Below are positions 25,033 to 34,203 of a stretch of DNA of 64,000 nucleotides, piece after piece. The notes under the pieces were generated by a model. That model ran no database searches, was not told the origin of the DNA, and worked only from the letters and a program-made list of their open reading frames with translations. A program made the position numbers and the translations under genes. Source of the stretch: Streptomyces sp. NBC_01142 (GTDB lineage: Bacteria; Actinomycetota; Actinomycetes; Streptomycetales; Streptomycetaceae); NCBI RefSeq assembly GCF_026341125.1, contig NZ_JAPEOR010000001.1, forward strand, positions 3,410,001 through 3,474,000, written 5' to 3'. Position 1 is the first letter of the stretch; each line of letters opens with the position of its first letter.

Positions 25033-25090
25033 GATCATTCTCCTTGTGGTGAACGGTTGTTGTCTCGGTCGTACGGTCGCGAACACGGGG

Positions 25091-26056
25091 TCAGAAGACC
25101 ACTCCTGCCCACAGGGGCACATGGTCGGAGTGGCTCGCCGAGGTGGCGTCGCTCCACTTCACCTCCACCCACGGAGAGACGAACAAGTGGTCGATCTTGC
25201 CGCCGCTGTTGTGGGTGGACTCACCCATGCGGCACGGCAGCGCGTAGTAGCTGAAAACGGGAGTGATGTCGTTGCCGCACGGGCTGTCCGTCTCCTTGAG
25301 CTCGCCCCTGGCGCCGAATCCGTACCCCGAGTGGTAGAACTGATCGGCCGTCGCGGACAGCGGATCGTCGTTCAGGTCTCCGCCCACGAGCTTCGTGTAT
25401 CCGGCGTACTCCTGCTCCAGAACCCGCCGTGCCTCCACCGCCTCCTCGATGCGCAACTTACGGTCGTTATGCGTCAGATGTACTGAGCAGGCCACCAGCC
25501 GACGCGTCGGGGCGGTCACGCACAGCATTTCCCGCTGCTCCTTGCCCAGGTGCTCCGTCTCCCGCCCCCGGCCGGTGTTCTTCGTCAGCTCGTGGCCGCG
25601 GTACGTGCTGGTGTCGAAGCCGAGGTCCTTGCGCAGGAGCAGAGAGTTGCCGAAACCGAGCGAATTCATGTGGCCGCACTCGGCGTTCGGCCCGTCGGCA
25701 CGTTGGAGCACGGGGTCCAGGATGACGTCGTACTGCTGTTCCCTCAGCTTGTTCCAGAGCGCGATGCTCCAGTCCCCGCAGCCCTCCTGGACGGCGACGA
25801 CGGCGGGCATGCGCTTCCGCACGCTCCGCGCCACGGCTTCGGGTGCCTCGTCGCCCTTCGGGCCGTGTTCGGCGTTGCCGCCCGCCATGTTGAACGTGCC
25901 GATCTGGTACTCGGCGGGCGCGGCGGAGCCCGTCAACGGTGTGGGCGGGCCGGCGGTGGCGGTCGCCGTGAGCGCGGTGGCGAGCAGGACCATCGCCCCG
26001 CCCAGAGCCAGGGCGGCCTCGCGAAGGCGCGGCCTGAGACGTAAGGAAACCGTCAT
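25091..26056 (-). CDS. Secreted endonuclease/exonuclease/phosphatase-family protein
   Basis: A 321-residue exported enzyme. The signal peptide is RPRLREAALALGG with a hydrophobic core (VLLATALTATATAGPP). The catalytic domain has the fold's motifs in order: IGTFNMAGG (metal Asn), VVAVQEGCG (metal Glu), the LVACSVHLTH region, VGGDLNDDPLSA (Asp/Asn) and SHSDHVPLWA (catalytic Asp-His). These enzymes cut phosphodiesters; the target may be DNA or another phosphoester. The ATG at 26056 follows GGAAGGAT. It is divergent from an HTH-membrane gene, with GTTGTCC-type repeats between them. Confidence 0.82.
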   Translation of the reverse strand: MTVSLRLRPRLREAALALGGAMVLLATALTATATAGPPTPLTGSAAPAEYQIGTFNMAGGNAEHGPKGDEAPEAVARSVRKRMPAVVAVQEGCGDWSIALWNKLREQQYDVILDPVLQRADGPNAECGHMNSLGFGNSLLLRKDLGFDTSTYRGHELTKNTGRGRETEHLGKEQREMLCVTAPTRRLVACSVHLTHNDRKLRIEEAVEARRVLEQEYAGYTKLVGGDLNDDPLSATADQFYHSGYGFGARGELKETDSPCGNDITPVFSYYALPCRMGESTHNSGGKIDHLFVSPWVEVKWSDATSASHSDHVPLWAGVVF

Positions 26057-26173
26057 GGAGATCCTTCCGGTGGTGGAGTGTGCGGGGCAGCGGCCCGACA
26101 CCTCCCAGGCTGGCAAGCGCAGCGGTTGTCCGGGCGATTCGGCGAGAAACCGCTGGTGAAGTGCGGACAATGA

Positions 26174-26189
26174 GTTGTCCGCGGACAAC
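26174..26189. promoter_or_regulatory. Palindromic operator candidate gttgtccgcggacaac
   Basis: A perfect 16-bp palindrome in the 208-bp divergent region. Additional half-sites gttgtcc (26125-26131) and ggacaa (26165-26170) occur nearby. The cluster of related half-sites between two divergent promoters suggests a regulator-binding site, perhaps for the HTH protein encoded at 26,265. Confidence 0.45.
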
Positions 26190-26264
26190 CGGCCTGCTGG
26201 GATGAACAGTTGTTGCGCGGGGGCGGGACGACGGAACAGGCGGAACGGGACGGAGGCGGCTGCG

Positions 26265-27713
26265 ATGGGCAGGGCGGGCAGACCTCAGGGCGAGCCGAGG
26301 GGGCGTAGCGAACAGGCGAACGCGCTGGCACGTTTTGCACTGGAACTCACGCGCGGTGCGACGGTCCGTGAGCTTGCCGAGCGGTACCACATCAGCAAGA
26401 CGGTCTGGGGGGAGTACCGATCCGGCCAGAAGGTCATCCCCTTGGACTTGCTCGAGCGACTGGTGGATGACCGCACGAGGGACGAGCGAACCCGCCAGTC
26501 CTACAAGGAGACCGCCGCGCGCCTGCACCGTGCCGCCGTGGAAGCAGACCCGGGCACCGGACCGGTTCCGTCCGCCGGGGCGAGGACACCGGAGGCAGCC
26601 CCGGCCCATGACCCGGCGCCAGTGCCGGTGCCAGTGCCAGTGCCGGATCCGGCCCCGGATCCGGTGGAGGGCAGGGCCCCGGTGAAGGTCCACGTCCCCG
26701 TAGAAACCGCGCCTCGGCGGACGGCTGTGCTCCGTCGCTCGCCGCGGCTTTGGGCCGTCGTGGCAGTGGTGGTCACCGTTCTGCTGGCGGTCGCACTGCT
26801 CGCGGCGAACCAGGACAGCTCCCCGGGCACAGACGTCTCGGGCGCACCGGGTGCCCCGCCGGGTGCTACGTCCGCCTCCCGAGCCCCTGAAAGCGCCGCG
26901 CCGCCGGCCGCCGGCAGTGTGTTCACCATTGGGCCCGGCGGACGCGGTATCTATCAGTGGGACGGACAGGGGGCGGCCTGGACCCGGATCGGTGACACCG
27001 CCGAACGGCTCTGGGCCGGGCCCGCAGGCCTGTTCGCCACCGGGACGCGGGACCGGCGCCTCCATGTGTACGGCGGCCGGCCAGGCGTCTGGTACCCCAT
27101 CGCCGAGCCGGGGCGCGACTTCGCCGTCAGCGGATCGCACGTCTACCGGCTGGCCAAGGACGGCAGTGCCGTCTTCGTGTGGGACGGGGAAGGCACATCG
27201 TGGACCCGGATCGGCGGCCCGGCCGCCCGCCTGTACGGGGGAGGGCCCGGACTGTTCGCCACCGACCCGGGGGACGGCCGCATCTTCAAGTACCGGGGCA
27301 GGCCCGGTGACTGGGAGTACGCGGGTACGGCGGGCGCGGCCTTCGCACTCACCGACCGGCACTTGTACGGCCTCACTCTCGAGCGCGACGCGGTCAACCG
27401 ATGGCTGGGCAGCCGGAGGAAGGAGACCGAATACCGCTGGACCCGCGCGGCGGGACCGGCCGGGGCGCTGTACGGAGGCGCGGCCGGACTGTTCTCCACC
27501 GACCCGCGGGGCGAGCGCCTACGCCGGTACGACGAGGGCGCCGGCGAATGGCGGGACATCGGCCCTGCGGGTGCGGAGGTCTCTGTCGGCGACCGGGAGG
27601 TGTACCGGCTGGCCGCCAACCGCGCGGCGGTGTTCCGATGGGACCGGAACAGCGGGACCTGGCGCCGGATCGGTGGCCCGGCACAGACTCTGACGGCGGC
27701 CCTTACCCACTGA
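26265..27713 (+). CDS. HTH-transmembrane-beta-propeller protein
   Basis: A 482-residue three-part protein. Residues about 10-100 are cytoplasmic and contain an HTH-like region (GATVRELAERYHISKTVWGEYRSG). A Pro/Val/Asp linker of 'PVPVPDPAP' type leads to one membrane helix near 170-190 (LWAVVAVVVTVLLAVALLAA). The outside part, about 230-480, has repeated blade-like units such as YQWDGQGAAWTRIGDTAERL, WAGPAGLFAT, VFVWDGEGTSWTRIGGPAARL and LYGGGPGLFAT, resembling a tachylectin or RCC-like propeller. The layout suggests an extracellular ligand sensor linked to a DNA-binding domain. The ATG at 26265 follows GGAGGCGG. Confidence 0.75.
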   Translation: MGRAGRPQGEPRGRSEQANALARFALELTRGATVRELAERYHISKTVWGEYRSGQKVIPLDLLERLVDDRTRDERTRQSYKETAARLHRAAVEADPGTGPVPSAGARTPEAAPAHDPAPVPVPVPVPDPAPDPVEGRAPVKVHVPVETAPRRTAVLRRSPRLWAVVAVVVTVLLAVALLAANQDSSPGTDVSGAPGAPPGATSASRAPESAAPPAAGSVFTIGPGGRGIYQWDGQGAAWTRIGDTAERLWAGPAGLFATGTRDRRLHVYGGRPGVWYPIAEPGRDFAVSGSHVYRLAKDGSAVFVWDGEGTSWTRIGGPAARLYGGGPGLFATDPGDGRIFKYRGRPGDWEYAGTAGAAFALTDRHLYGLTLERDAVNRWLGSRRKETEYRWTRAAGPAGALYGGAAGLFSTDPRGERLRRYDEGAGEWRDIGPAGAEVSVGDREVYRLAANRAAVFRWDRNSGTWRRIGGPAQTLTAALTH

Positions 27714-27756
27714 ACTGGACTGATCGTGTCGGTGCACCTTCGCGTCTCCGGTCGTA

Positions 27757-27787
27757 CGTGAGGCCCGCTGCTGGGCGCGGCCTCACG
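27757..27787. terminator. Terminator after the HTH-propeller gene
   Basis: A 9-bp stem (cgtgaggcc / ggcctcacg, arms 27757-27765 and 27779-27787) 44 bases past the stop codon. Confidence 0.6.
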
Positions 27788-27986
27788 AGTTCAGCGGTTC
27801 GCGGCCCTGGTGGTCACCACGCCGTCGGCCTCGGGCTACGGAGCAGAGCTCGAATGCGCCGGTTGCGCCTGTCGGCGTAGCCCACGTCTCGGTTCACCGC
27901 GTCGACGGACACCGGCGCCGGTGTTTGCCCGGCTTCCAGCGGGCCCCTGCCCGGGCCGGCGGCTCGCCATCTGCGAGCATCGGGGA

Positions 27987-28403
27987 ATGACGGCCACCCA
28001 CCTGGACATCAAGGACCTCATCATCGACTGCGACGACCCGGAGCGACTCGCCTCGTTCTGGTCCCAGCTCCTCGGGAGACCGATCACCGCGAGGACGGGC
28101 CCGTATGTCTGGCTCGCACGTGGCGATGGTCCAGGGGTGGGCTTCCAGAAGGTCACCGAGCCAAGAGTCGGTAAGAACCGCATCCACTTCGACGTCGGCT
28201 CGCCGGACCCGGCCGCAGAGCAGGAACGGGTCGAGGCGTTGGGCGGCCGGCTGCTCCAGCAGTATGCGGCGGGAGGCTTTCTGGTCATGGCCGACCCCGA
28301 GGGGAACGAGTTCTGCATCATCCCTCAGGAGCCGTTCGAGCTCGACGACGACGGGCGAGCGAGCTATCTCAACGACAGCTGCACCTCTCCCCAGTCGGCC
28401 TGA
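27987..28403 (+). CDS. VOC/glyoxalase-like domain protein
   Basis: A 138-residue single-domain protein starting MTATHLDIKDLIIDCDDPERLASFWSQLLGR, the standard opening of the 'glyoxalase_6' type of the vicinal-oxygen-chelate superfamily. The metal-site positions are recognisable in RIHFDVGSPDP (His) and MADPEGNEFCI (Glu). The substrate is unknown; many such Streptomyces proteins are resistance- or metabolism-related, but nothing nearby says which. The ATG at 27987 is preceded by GGGGA. Confidence 0.8.
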   Translation: MTATHLDIKDLIIDCDDPERLASFWSQLLGRPITARTGPYVWLARGDGPGVGFQKVTEPRVGKNRIHFDVGSPDPAAEQERVEALGGRLLQQYAAGGFLVMADPEGNEFCIIPQEPFELDDDGRASYLNDSCTSPQSA

Positions 28404-28657
28404 GCTTCATCTCCCGGGGTCGGAACGCCACTTGAACGTCGGGGTCGGCGCAGTCCGCCAGTTGCGCATCCGACCGCGACGTCTACGCCCCACTCGGCCG
28501 TCGATCCGCTCGCGCAGGAAGTCGGGTGCGTACGCCTCGTCACCCCGCAGGGACCTTCGGCCGAGGCGCGTCAGACGCTTGTCTCAAGCGGCTGACTGGT
28601 CGGCTGCTCGGCTGGTGGCCAAGCCGTGGCGGTCGGTCTCTGCCGGAGGATGGCGCG

Positions 28658-29485
28658 TCAACTGTTGATGAAGGCAAGGAGATCGGTGTTGAAGGCGTCC
28701 TTGTGGGAGCCGACCATCGAAAGCCCGTGCGGGGCTCCCGGGTAGATCTTGAGCGTGGCCTGCTGCACGAGTTGCGCCGACTTCTGCGCGGAGGCGCTGA
28801 TGGGCACGATCTGGTCGTCGTCCCCGTGAACGATGAGGGTGGGGATGTCGAATCCCTTGAGATCTTCGGTGAAGTCGGTTTCGGAAAAGGCCTTGATGCA
28901 GTCGAGTGCCGCCTTGAGCCCCACCTGCATGCCCCACAGCCAGAACGAGTCGCGGACTCCCTGGGAGACGGTTGAGCCGGGCCGGTTGGCGCCGTAGAAG
29001 CTCTCGCTCAGATCCTTGTAGAACTGCGACCGGTCGGCGGCGACGCCGGCGCGGATGCCGTCGAAGACATCGATCGGCAGCCCTTCCGGATTGGCGTCCG
29101 TCTTCAGCATCAGCGGAGGAACAGCGCCGAGGAGGACGGCCTTGGCAACGCGGGCGGTGCCGTGACGGCCGATGTAGCGGGTCACTTCACCCCCGCCGGT
29201 GGAGTGGCCGACCAGGATCGCCTCACGTAGGTCCAGGGTCTCGATCAGCTGAGCGAGGTCGTCGGCGTACGTGTCCATGTCGTGGCCGTCCCACGGCTGG
29301 CTGGAGCGGCCGTGTCCACGACGGTCGTGGGCGATCGCGCGGAAACCGTTGGCGGCGACCAGTTGGAGCTGGTCGTCCCACGCGTCGGCGTTGAGAGGCC
29401 AGCCATGACTGAAGACGACAGGACGGCCGTTCCCTCAGTCTTTGTAGAAGATCTCGGTGCTGTCAGTGGTGGTGACCATGCCCAT
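28658..29485 (-). pseudogene. Alpha/beta hydrolase (non-haem chloroperoxidase-like) with internal TGA
   Basis: The ATG at 29485 (after AGGAAGGG) starts MGMVTTTDSTEIFYKD. A TGA at 29437-29435 follows, exactly where relatives have Trp in '[15 protein letters not shown]'. The frame then goes on cleanly as [19 protein letters not shown] to the stop at 28658. The catalytic residues are all intact: Ser in [10 protein letters not shown], Asp in [11 protein letters not shown] and His in GAPHGLSM. The nearest in-frame restart codon is ATG 29278, which would lose the oxyanion-hole region. A single G-to-A change (TGG to TGA) explains it. It is a recent pseudogene unless TGA is read through. Confidence 0.8.
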
Positions 29486-29864
29486 GACGCTGCCCTTCCT
29501 GTTGCTTTCGGCGCTGGTGAGGTGTTCTGCTCAGCTGTGCCGGACGGCGTTCAGTCGGACGACATGCGCCGAGCGTATTGCGGGTGCAGCGGCACGGCAT
29601 CCTCAGGTCGGAGGGTCGTGACGAGCCTGCCGGTCACCGATTGCGCCGCGGCCTGCCGGTGACGGCTCCGGAGGCGACACCGCTGGTCGCGACGGTGGCG
29701 GCGACGCCCTCCTTCCCCCGCCACAGATCATCCGCCCGCTCCGCAGCACTTTAATCGAACACATATATGATAATTGCGGCACGTGCGAGGTGCCGTACGT
29801 GTCGAGCGTGGTCATCATGGAATTGCCCGGGCCAAAAGGAGCGCCGGACTGAAAGGGAAACGCG
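29486..29864. other. Divergent intergenic region
   Basis: A 379-bp gap between the hydrolase pseudogene and the DUF5996 gene. I find no gene. An AT-rich island near 29,750-29,780 (aacacatatatgataattg) is probably a promoter for the DUF5996 gene. Confidence 0.5.
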
Positions 29865-30809
29865 ATGGAGCTGTTCCCGCCGTTGCCGCTCGCGGAGTGG
29901 CAGGACACCAAAGAAACGCTGCACCGATTCGCGCAAGTCGTCGGGAAGATCCGCCTCGCCGCGAGTGCCCGGCGCAATCACTGGTGGAATGTGCCATTCC
30001 ATGTCACCGGGCGCGGCATCACGACACGTCCCATGGGCCAGGTCGACGGCAATCCGGTCTTCACGATCGACTTCGATTTCGTCGACCATCAACTGGTCGT
30101 CACGACATTGGACGGCAGAGCGATGTCGGTCCCGCTCTTGGGTCAGTCCGTGGCGTCCTTCCACAACAGCGCCTTGGCGGCTCTGGCCGCGCTGGACGTC
30201 CGGGTGAACATCGGTAATCCCAGGCCGTTCGACCTGCCCGATGCCGCCCGGCCGTTCGCCGAGGACACCGAGCATGCGACCTACGATCCCGTACAGGCCA
30301 ACCGTTACTGGCAGGTCCTCAGTCAAGTGGCTCTGGTGCTGGAGGAATTCGCCGCCGGCTTTTCGGGAAAAGCCAGCCCCGTACACCACTTCTGGCACAC
30401 CTTCGACATCGCCTACAGTCGGTTCTCCGAGCGTCACATGGACCAGCCGCCGCAGGTCGACCCGGTCACCCGGGAGGCCTACTCCCGGGAACTGGTCAGC
30501 TTCGGGTTCTGGTTCGGTGACGACGCCTTTGCCGAGCCGGCTTTCTACTCCTATACCGCCCCTGAACCTGCCGCGCTGGCCGGGGAGCCGCTCAGACCCG
30601 CGTCGGCCCACTGGGTCACGCGCAACAACAGCCACCTGGCCGTGCTGCCCTACGGCGCGGCCCGCGCCGAGAGTGATCCTCGTGCCGTCGTGCTGGACTT
30701 CTACGAGAGCGCTTACGAGGCCGGAGCCGCACGCGCGGGCTGGGACATCGCCGGGTTCGGCTGCCCCGGCGGGATCACGGACCCGCAACTGGCAGTCCCA
30801 CGCGTCTGA
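29865..30809 (+). CDS. DUF5996 family protein
   Basis: A 314-residue soluble protein beginning MELFPPLPLAEWQDTKETLH, then LHRFAQVVGKIRLAASARRNHWWNVPFHV and TGRGITTRPM, TIDFDFVDHQLVV. These match the DUF5996 family as I know it, which has no established biochemical function. A later HHFWHTFDIAYSRFSER and a Trp/Phe-rich FGFWFGDDAFAEPAFYSY complete the domain. AAAGGGAA lies seven bases before the ATG. It stands alone; no neighbouring gene suggests a role. Confidence 0.8.
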   Translation: MELFPPLPLAEWQDTKETLHRFAQVVGKIRLAASARRNHWWNVPFHVTGRGITTRPMGQVDGNPVFTIDFDFVDHQLVVTTLDGRAMSVPLLGQSVASFHNSALAALAALDVRVNIGNPRPFDLPDAARPFAEDTEHATYDPVQANRYWQVLSQVALVLEEFAAGFSGKASPVHHFWHTFDIAYSRFSERHMDQPPQVDPVTREAYSRELVSFGFWFGDDAFAEPAFYSYTAPEPAALAGEPLRPASAHWVTRNNSHLAVLPYGAARAESDPRAVVLDFYESAYEAGAARAGWDIAGFGCPGGITDPQLAVPRV

Positions 30810-31008
30810 TTCGCACCCCGGCGACCTCAACAGAAGCGCCGGTGCAGGTGACGCTGCCAGTTCGCCGGGATGCCCGCAATGGATGCCCGCGAGGAGCGCG
30901 CCCTTGGCGACTCGGCCCCACGAGAGGCAGGGGTACGGAGCAGCCGGTTCCCGCCGTGGAAGTCTGTCGGCGGGTGTTCCTGCCGGTGATGGGGGCAACT
31001 GGCAAAGT

Positions 31009-31863
31009 ATGGGTATTCAAGCAGCATCACTCCGCAGACGTGGACGCGGCGAGGCCAGGCGTGCGGCGAACAGCTCGGCCGTTGCGGCAGGGGCGCGTGC
31101 TGGGTTCGTTGCCCGTGGGGTGATCTATGCACTGGTCGGCGTGCTGGCACTCCGTATCGCCTTCTCCGACAGCGGAGGGCAGCAGGCTGACCGTGGAGGC
31201 GCCGTCGCCGAGATTGCCCACAAGCCCTTCGGCAACGTCATGCTGTGGTTGCTTGGCGCAGCCCTGGCAGGGATGGCTCTGTGGCGGCTGTCCGAAGCGT
31301 TGTTCGGGCAGGCCGGCCCGGACGGTGGCAAGGCAGGTAAGCGCGCCATGGCGGCCGGGCGTTTCGTCTTCTACGGATTCGTGTCGTTCTCCGTGCTGTC
31401 GTACGCGGCGGGCGACGAGAGCAGTGGCAGCGGCAGCGGATCGACCGACAAGCAGTCGGACGATGTGACAGCCAGGGCGCTGGAGTGGCCCGCCGGGGAG
31501 TGGATAGTCGGAGTCGCGGGAGTCGCTGTGGTCTGCGGCGGTTTGTGGATTGCCGCGCGCGCCGTCATGCGCAAGTATCGCAAGCATCTGAAGATGTCCG
31601 AGATGTCACAGCGGGTACGCCGGGGAGTTGACTTCCTTGGACTGTTCGGCGGTATCGCACGAGGCAGCCTCTTCGCTACCGCGGGCGGGTTCGCCGTGGC
31701 GGCGGCCGTGCAGCACGATCCCGGCCTGGCCAAGGGGATGGACGACACCCTGCGTTCTTTCACCGAGACCCCCGCCGGCCCTTGGCTGCTGACACTGATC
31801 GCGCTCGGCCTGGTCGCCTTCGGCGTGTTCTCCTGGGCAAACGCCCGTTGGCGCAAGGTCTGA
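31009..31863 (+). CDS. DUF1206 integral membrane protein
   Basis: A 284-residue membrane protein with three repeats of a two-helix unit: ARAGFVARGVIYALVGVLAL, then GRFVFYGFVSFSVLSYAAG, then GIARGSLFATAGGFAVAAAV. The repeats carry the recurrent R/G-x-x-Y/A pattern of DUF1206. A Ser/Gly-rich hydrophilic loop (DESSGSGSGSTDKQSDD) separates the second and third units. The function of the family is unknown. The ATG at 31009 has only a weak ribosome site, so the exact start is uncertain. Confidence 0.85.
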   Translation: MGIQAASLRRRGRGEARRAANSSAVAAGARAGFVARGVIYALVGVLALRIAFSDSGGQQADRGGAVAEIAHKPFGNVMLWLLGAALAGMALWRLSEALFGQAGPDGGKAGKRAMAAGRFVFYGFVSFSVLSYAAGDESSGSGSGSTDKQSDDVTARALEWPAGEWIVGVAGVAVVCGGLWIAARAVMRKYRKHLKMSEMSQRVRRGVDFLGLFGGIARGSLFATAGGFAVAAAVQHDPGLAKGMDDTLRSFTETPAGPWLLTLIALGLVAFGVFSWANARWRKV

Positions 31864-32128
31864 GGGACCAGCTGACGACCGGGCTCCGGCGCCGGTGTAC
31901 TGACCGTGAAGGGACGTTGCAGCCGTCACCGCCGGCCTGACCTGCCCTGGAGCTCGCGTGCTGAACCGATCAGGCAACTGAGTCGGCTCCTTGAGGAGCA
32001 GGAAGCCGGGTTGTCGGGCCCAGGCCCTGAGGTACTCTGCGGCGCCGTACGCGGCCGGCGCCGGCCAGACCGTACCCGGCTTTGATCATCCCTTGGGGCC
32101 GGAGGCACACGCGAGAGGAACAGTGCCC

Positions 32129-32962
32129 GTGAACGAATGGCAGTTGACCAAGACATTCCGCAGCACGTCCGGTGACGTCTGCTGGGACACCCTGGGGCCA
32201 GGCGGCCAGGATCCGGTCGTCCTCCTCCACGGCACACCCTTCTCCTCGTATGTCTGGCGCGCCGTCGCCCGCTCACTCGCACGCCATCACCAGGTGTTCG
32301 TCTGGGACATGCCCGGTTACGGGGCGTCGGAGAAGTCCGCTGGCCAGGATGTCTCCCTGGCTGCCCAGGGCAGGGTCTTCACCGAGCTCCTGGCGCACTG
32401 GGGTCTGAGGGAACCGCTGGTAGTCGCCCACGACTTCGGCGGAGCCGTCTCCTTGCGAGCGCACTTGCTGCATGGCGCCCGCTACCGCGCCCTCGCTTTG
32501 GTCGACCCGGTCGCGCTGGCGCCGTGGGGGTCCCCGTTCTTCCGGCTTGTCGGCGAGCACTCCGAGGTCTTCGAGCAGTTGCCGCCCGCGTTGCACCACG
32601 CTCTGGTGCGCGAGTACGTAAGTTCGGCCAGCAGTCCCGGCCTGCACCCGGCCGTCCTCGACCGGCTTGTCCGGCCCTGGCTCGGCGATATCGGCCAGGC
32701 GGCCTTCTACCGGCAGATCGCCCAGGCCGACCAGCTGTACACGGACGAGGTGCAGGGCCGGTACGGCGAGATCAGTATCCCGACGCTGGTGTGCTGGGGC
32801 GAGGACGACACCTGGATTCCCGTGGCGAAAGGACGGGAGCTCGCAGCCCGCATCTCGGGCGCGCAACTTGAACCGATCGCCGGCGCGGGCCACCTCGTCC
32901 AGGAAGACGCACCCGCCGAACTCACAGCCGCCCTCATCGCTTTTCTCCAGCTCTCCCGCTAG
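32129..32962 (+). CDS. Alpha/beta hydrolase
   Basis: A 277-residue hydrolase resembling haloalkane dehalogenase/epoxide hydrolase relatives. It has VVLLHGTPFSSYVWRAVA (oxyanion hole HGTP), VVAHDFGGAVSLRAHLL with Asp as the nucleophile in HDFGG, WGEDDTWIPVAKG with the acid and AGHLVQEDAP with the His. An aspartate nucleophile instead of serine fits dehalogenases and epoxide hydrolases. I chose GTG 32129, nine bases after AGAGGA; GTG 32123 is an in-frame alternative. The substrate is unknown. Confidence 0.8.
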   Translation: MNEWQLTKTFRSTSGDVCWDTLGPGGQDPVVLLHGTPFSSYVWRAVARSLARHHQVFVWDMPGYGASEKSAGQDVSLAAQGRVFTELLAHWGLREPLVVAHDFGGAVSLRAHLLHGARYRALALVDPVALAPWGSPFFRLVGEHSEVFEQLPPALHHALVREYVSSASSPGLHPAVLDRLVRPWLGDIGQAAFYRQIAQADQLYTDEVQGRYGEISIPTLVCWGEDDTWIPVAKGRELAARISGAQLEPIAGAGHLVQEDAPAELTAALIAFLQLSR

Positions 32963-33285
32963 CTCCCCAGGTGCGGCTGCCGCGCTGACGATCGTGCCTC
33001 CGTCTCGCAGGCACCGATGCTTCGCCCTCCTCATGGGGCGGACCGGATCCTACGGCTCCGAGGCAGTCGCGCAGTGACGCAAGGGCCCCGGATCTTCTGT
33101 TGCACCCCGGCCGTCGGTGCGGCGCGCGAGTCTGCGGCCGGCAACCGCTGGCGCGGCTTGACCTGCTGTCGACTCCTGCGATCGCGCTGCCGTCGCTCCG
33201 CCATGGTTCCGGCTTTTCTCGCGGAGCTAGAAACTGGTAGTAATAGGTAGAAGCTGGATAAATTTCTGTTGAGGAGAGGGTTGAG
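32963..33285. other. Intergenic region with the bL37 promoter
   Basis: A 323-bp gap without a supported gene. Its last 70 bases turn AT-rich (gctagaaactggtagtaatagg), and GAGGAGAGG lies just before the bL37 start, so promoter and ribosome site of that small gene are here. Confidence 0.5.
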
Positions 33286-33363
33286 ATGTCATCGAAGCGA
33301 CGTCGTAAGAAGAGGGCACGTCGTAAGCACGGGGCCAATCACGGCAAGCGGCCTCAGTGCTGA
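33286..33363 (+). CDS. Ribosomal protein bL37-like (AURKAIP1/COX24 domain) mini-protein
   Basis: A 25-residue, extremely basic protein, MSSKRRRKKRARRKHGANHG followed by KRPQC. It matches the actinobacterial bL37 family, a short Arg/Lys-rich protein of the large ribosomal subunit ending in a conserved 'ANHGKRP' motif. GAGGAGAGG ends six bases before the ATG. It ends in Cys, where I remember Ser or Ala in relatives. It is alone, next to an IS remnant. I cannot tell whether it is the genome's only copy. Confidence 0.75.
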   Translation: MSSKRRRKKRARRKHGANHGKRPQC

Positions 33364-33439
33364 GTCGAGTCCTGGCCACTTTGCGCGTCCCGTAATGATC
33401 TCCGGGTGAGTGCGGGAACGGTCCGTCGTGCGGCTGCCG

Positions 33440-33960
33440 ACCTTTCCAGCGAGGGCGAGATTGTGCTGCCGGGCGATACCGGGCATGACGTGGTGGACGC
33501 CGTCGCTCCCGGGACGACAGTCGCGAAGGATTCTCCGCTTCTTCATCCGGGCGAAGTCATGCCCGACTCGGGCGCGGACCTGCTTGTGGGATCTGTTGTG
33601 AGCCTCCTTCCCGCAGGGCAACTGCTCGCCCGCGCGGCGGCGGTGTGGCGTTACGGGGCCGGGCCTGCGCTGGGACAGCCGCCGTCGGCGATGGTGTTTG
33701 CCGACGGCGGCCTTGGCTCCGGATTCCTCCCATGCCTTGCAGTTGTTGCGGTGGTCTGGCAGCGGCTCGCCGACTACGACGGTCAAGCGGGACCGGCGTC
33801 GATGACGGCTTGGAGGTTGGTGGATACCGGTAGTTCTCAGACTTCGAGACGCCGAACGGCGGGGCCGGCCGGCGCATCGTCAAGGTCGTGCGCCAACTGA
33901 CCGCGACCAGGCAGCACGTGATCCTCCAGGGGCGGCTCCCATGGCCGGTCCCGACGTGAG
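33440..33960 (-). pseudogene. IS5-type (DDE_Tnp_4) transposase remnant
   Basis: Across two frames on the minus strand I read VVVGEPLPDHRNNCKAWEES and GAKAAVGK, then after a shift the C-terminus KQVRARVGHDFARMKKRRIL, RDCRPGSDGVHHVMPGIAR and QHNLALAG. This is the conserved end of an IS5-group transposase ('KVRARVEHxFARMKxWKILRDCR..GDGVHHAMxGIARLHNLxLAG'). The N-terminus is missing and frameshifts interrupt the rest, so it is inactive. I cannot define the element's ends. Confidence 0.6.
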
Positions 33961-34203
33961 GGCGTGACCCTGAACCGGAACGTGGGCACGGCGTGCAGCT
34001 CCTGCGTGACGTCGTCCGCCAAGTGGGCGGACAACCAGGACAACGCGCCTGACGTGCACTGGTTCGCTTCCCTTGGAGGTGTTCTTGAGCAGGCCCGCGT
34101 TCACCGTGCGCGCGAACGGCCCTCACTGTCGGCGCAACCCCGGTGTCGCACTCCGAAGGCGCTGCCCGGGCAGGAGGCGGCGCCTTCGCGGTGCGGCGAT
34201 CGG

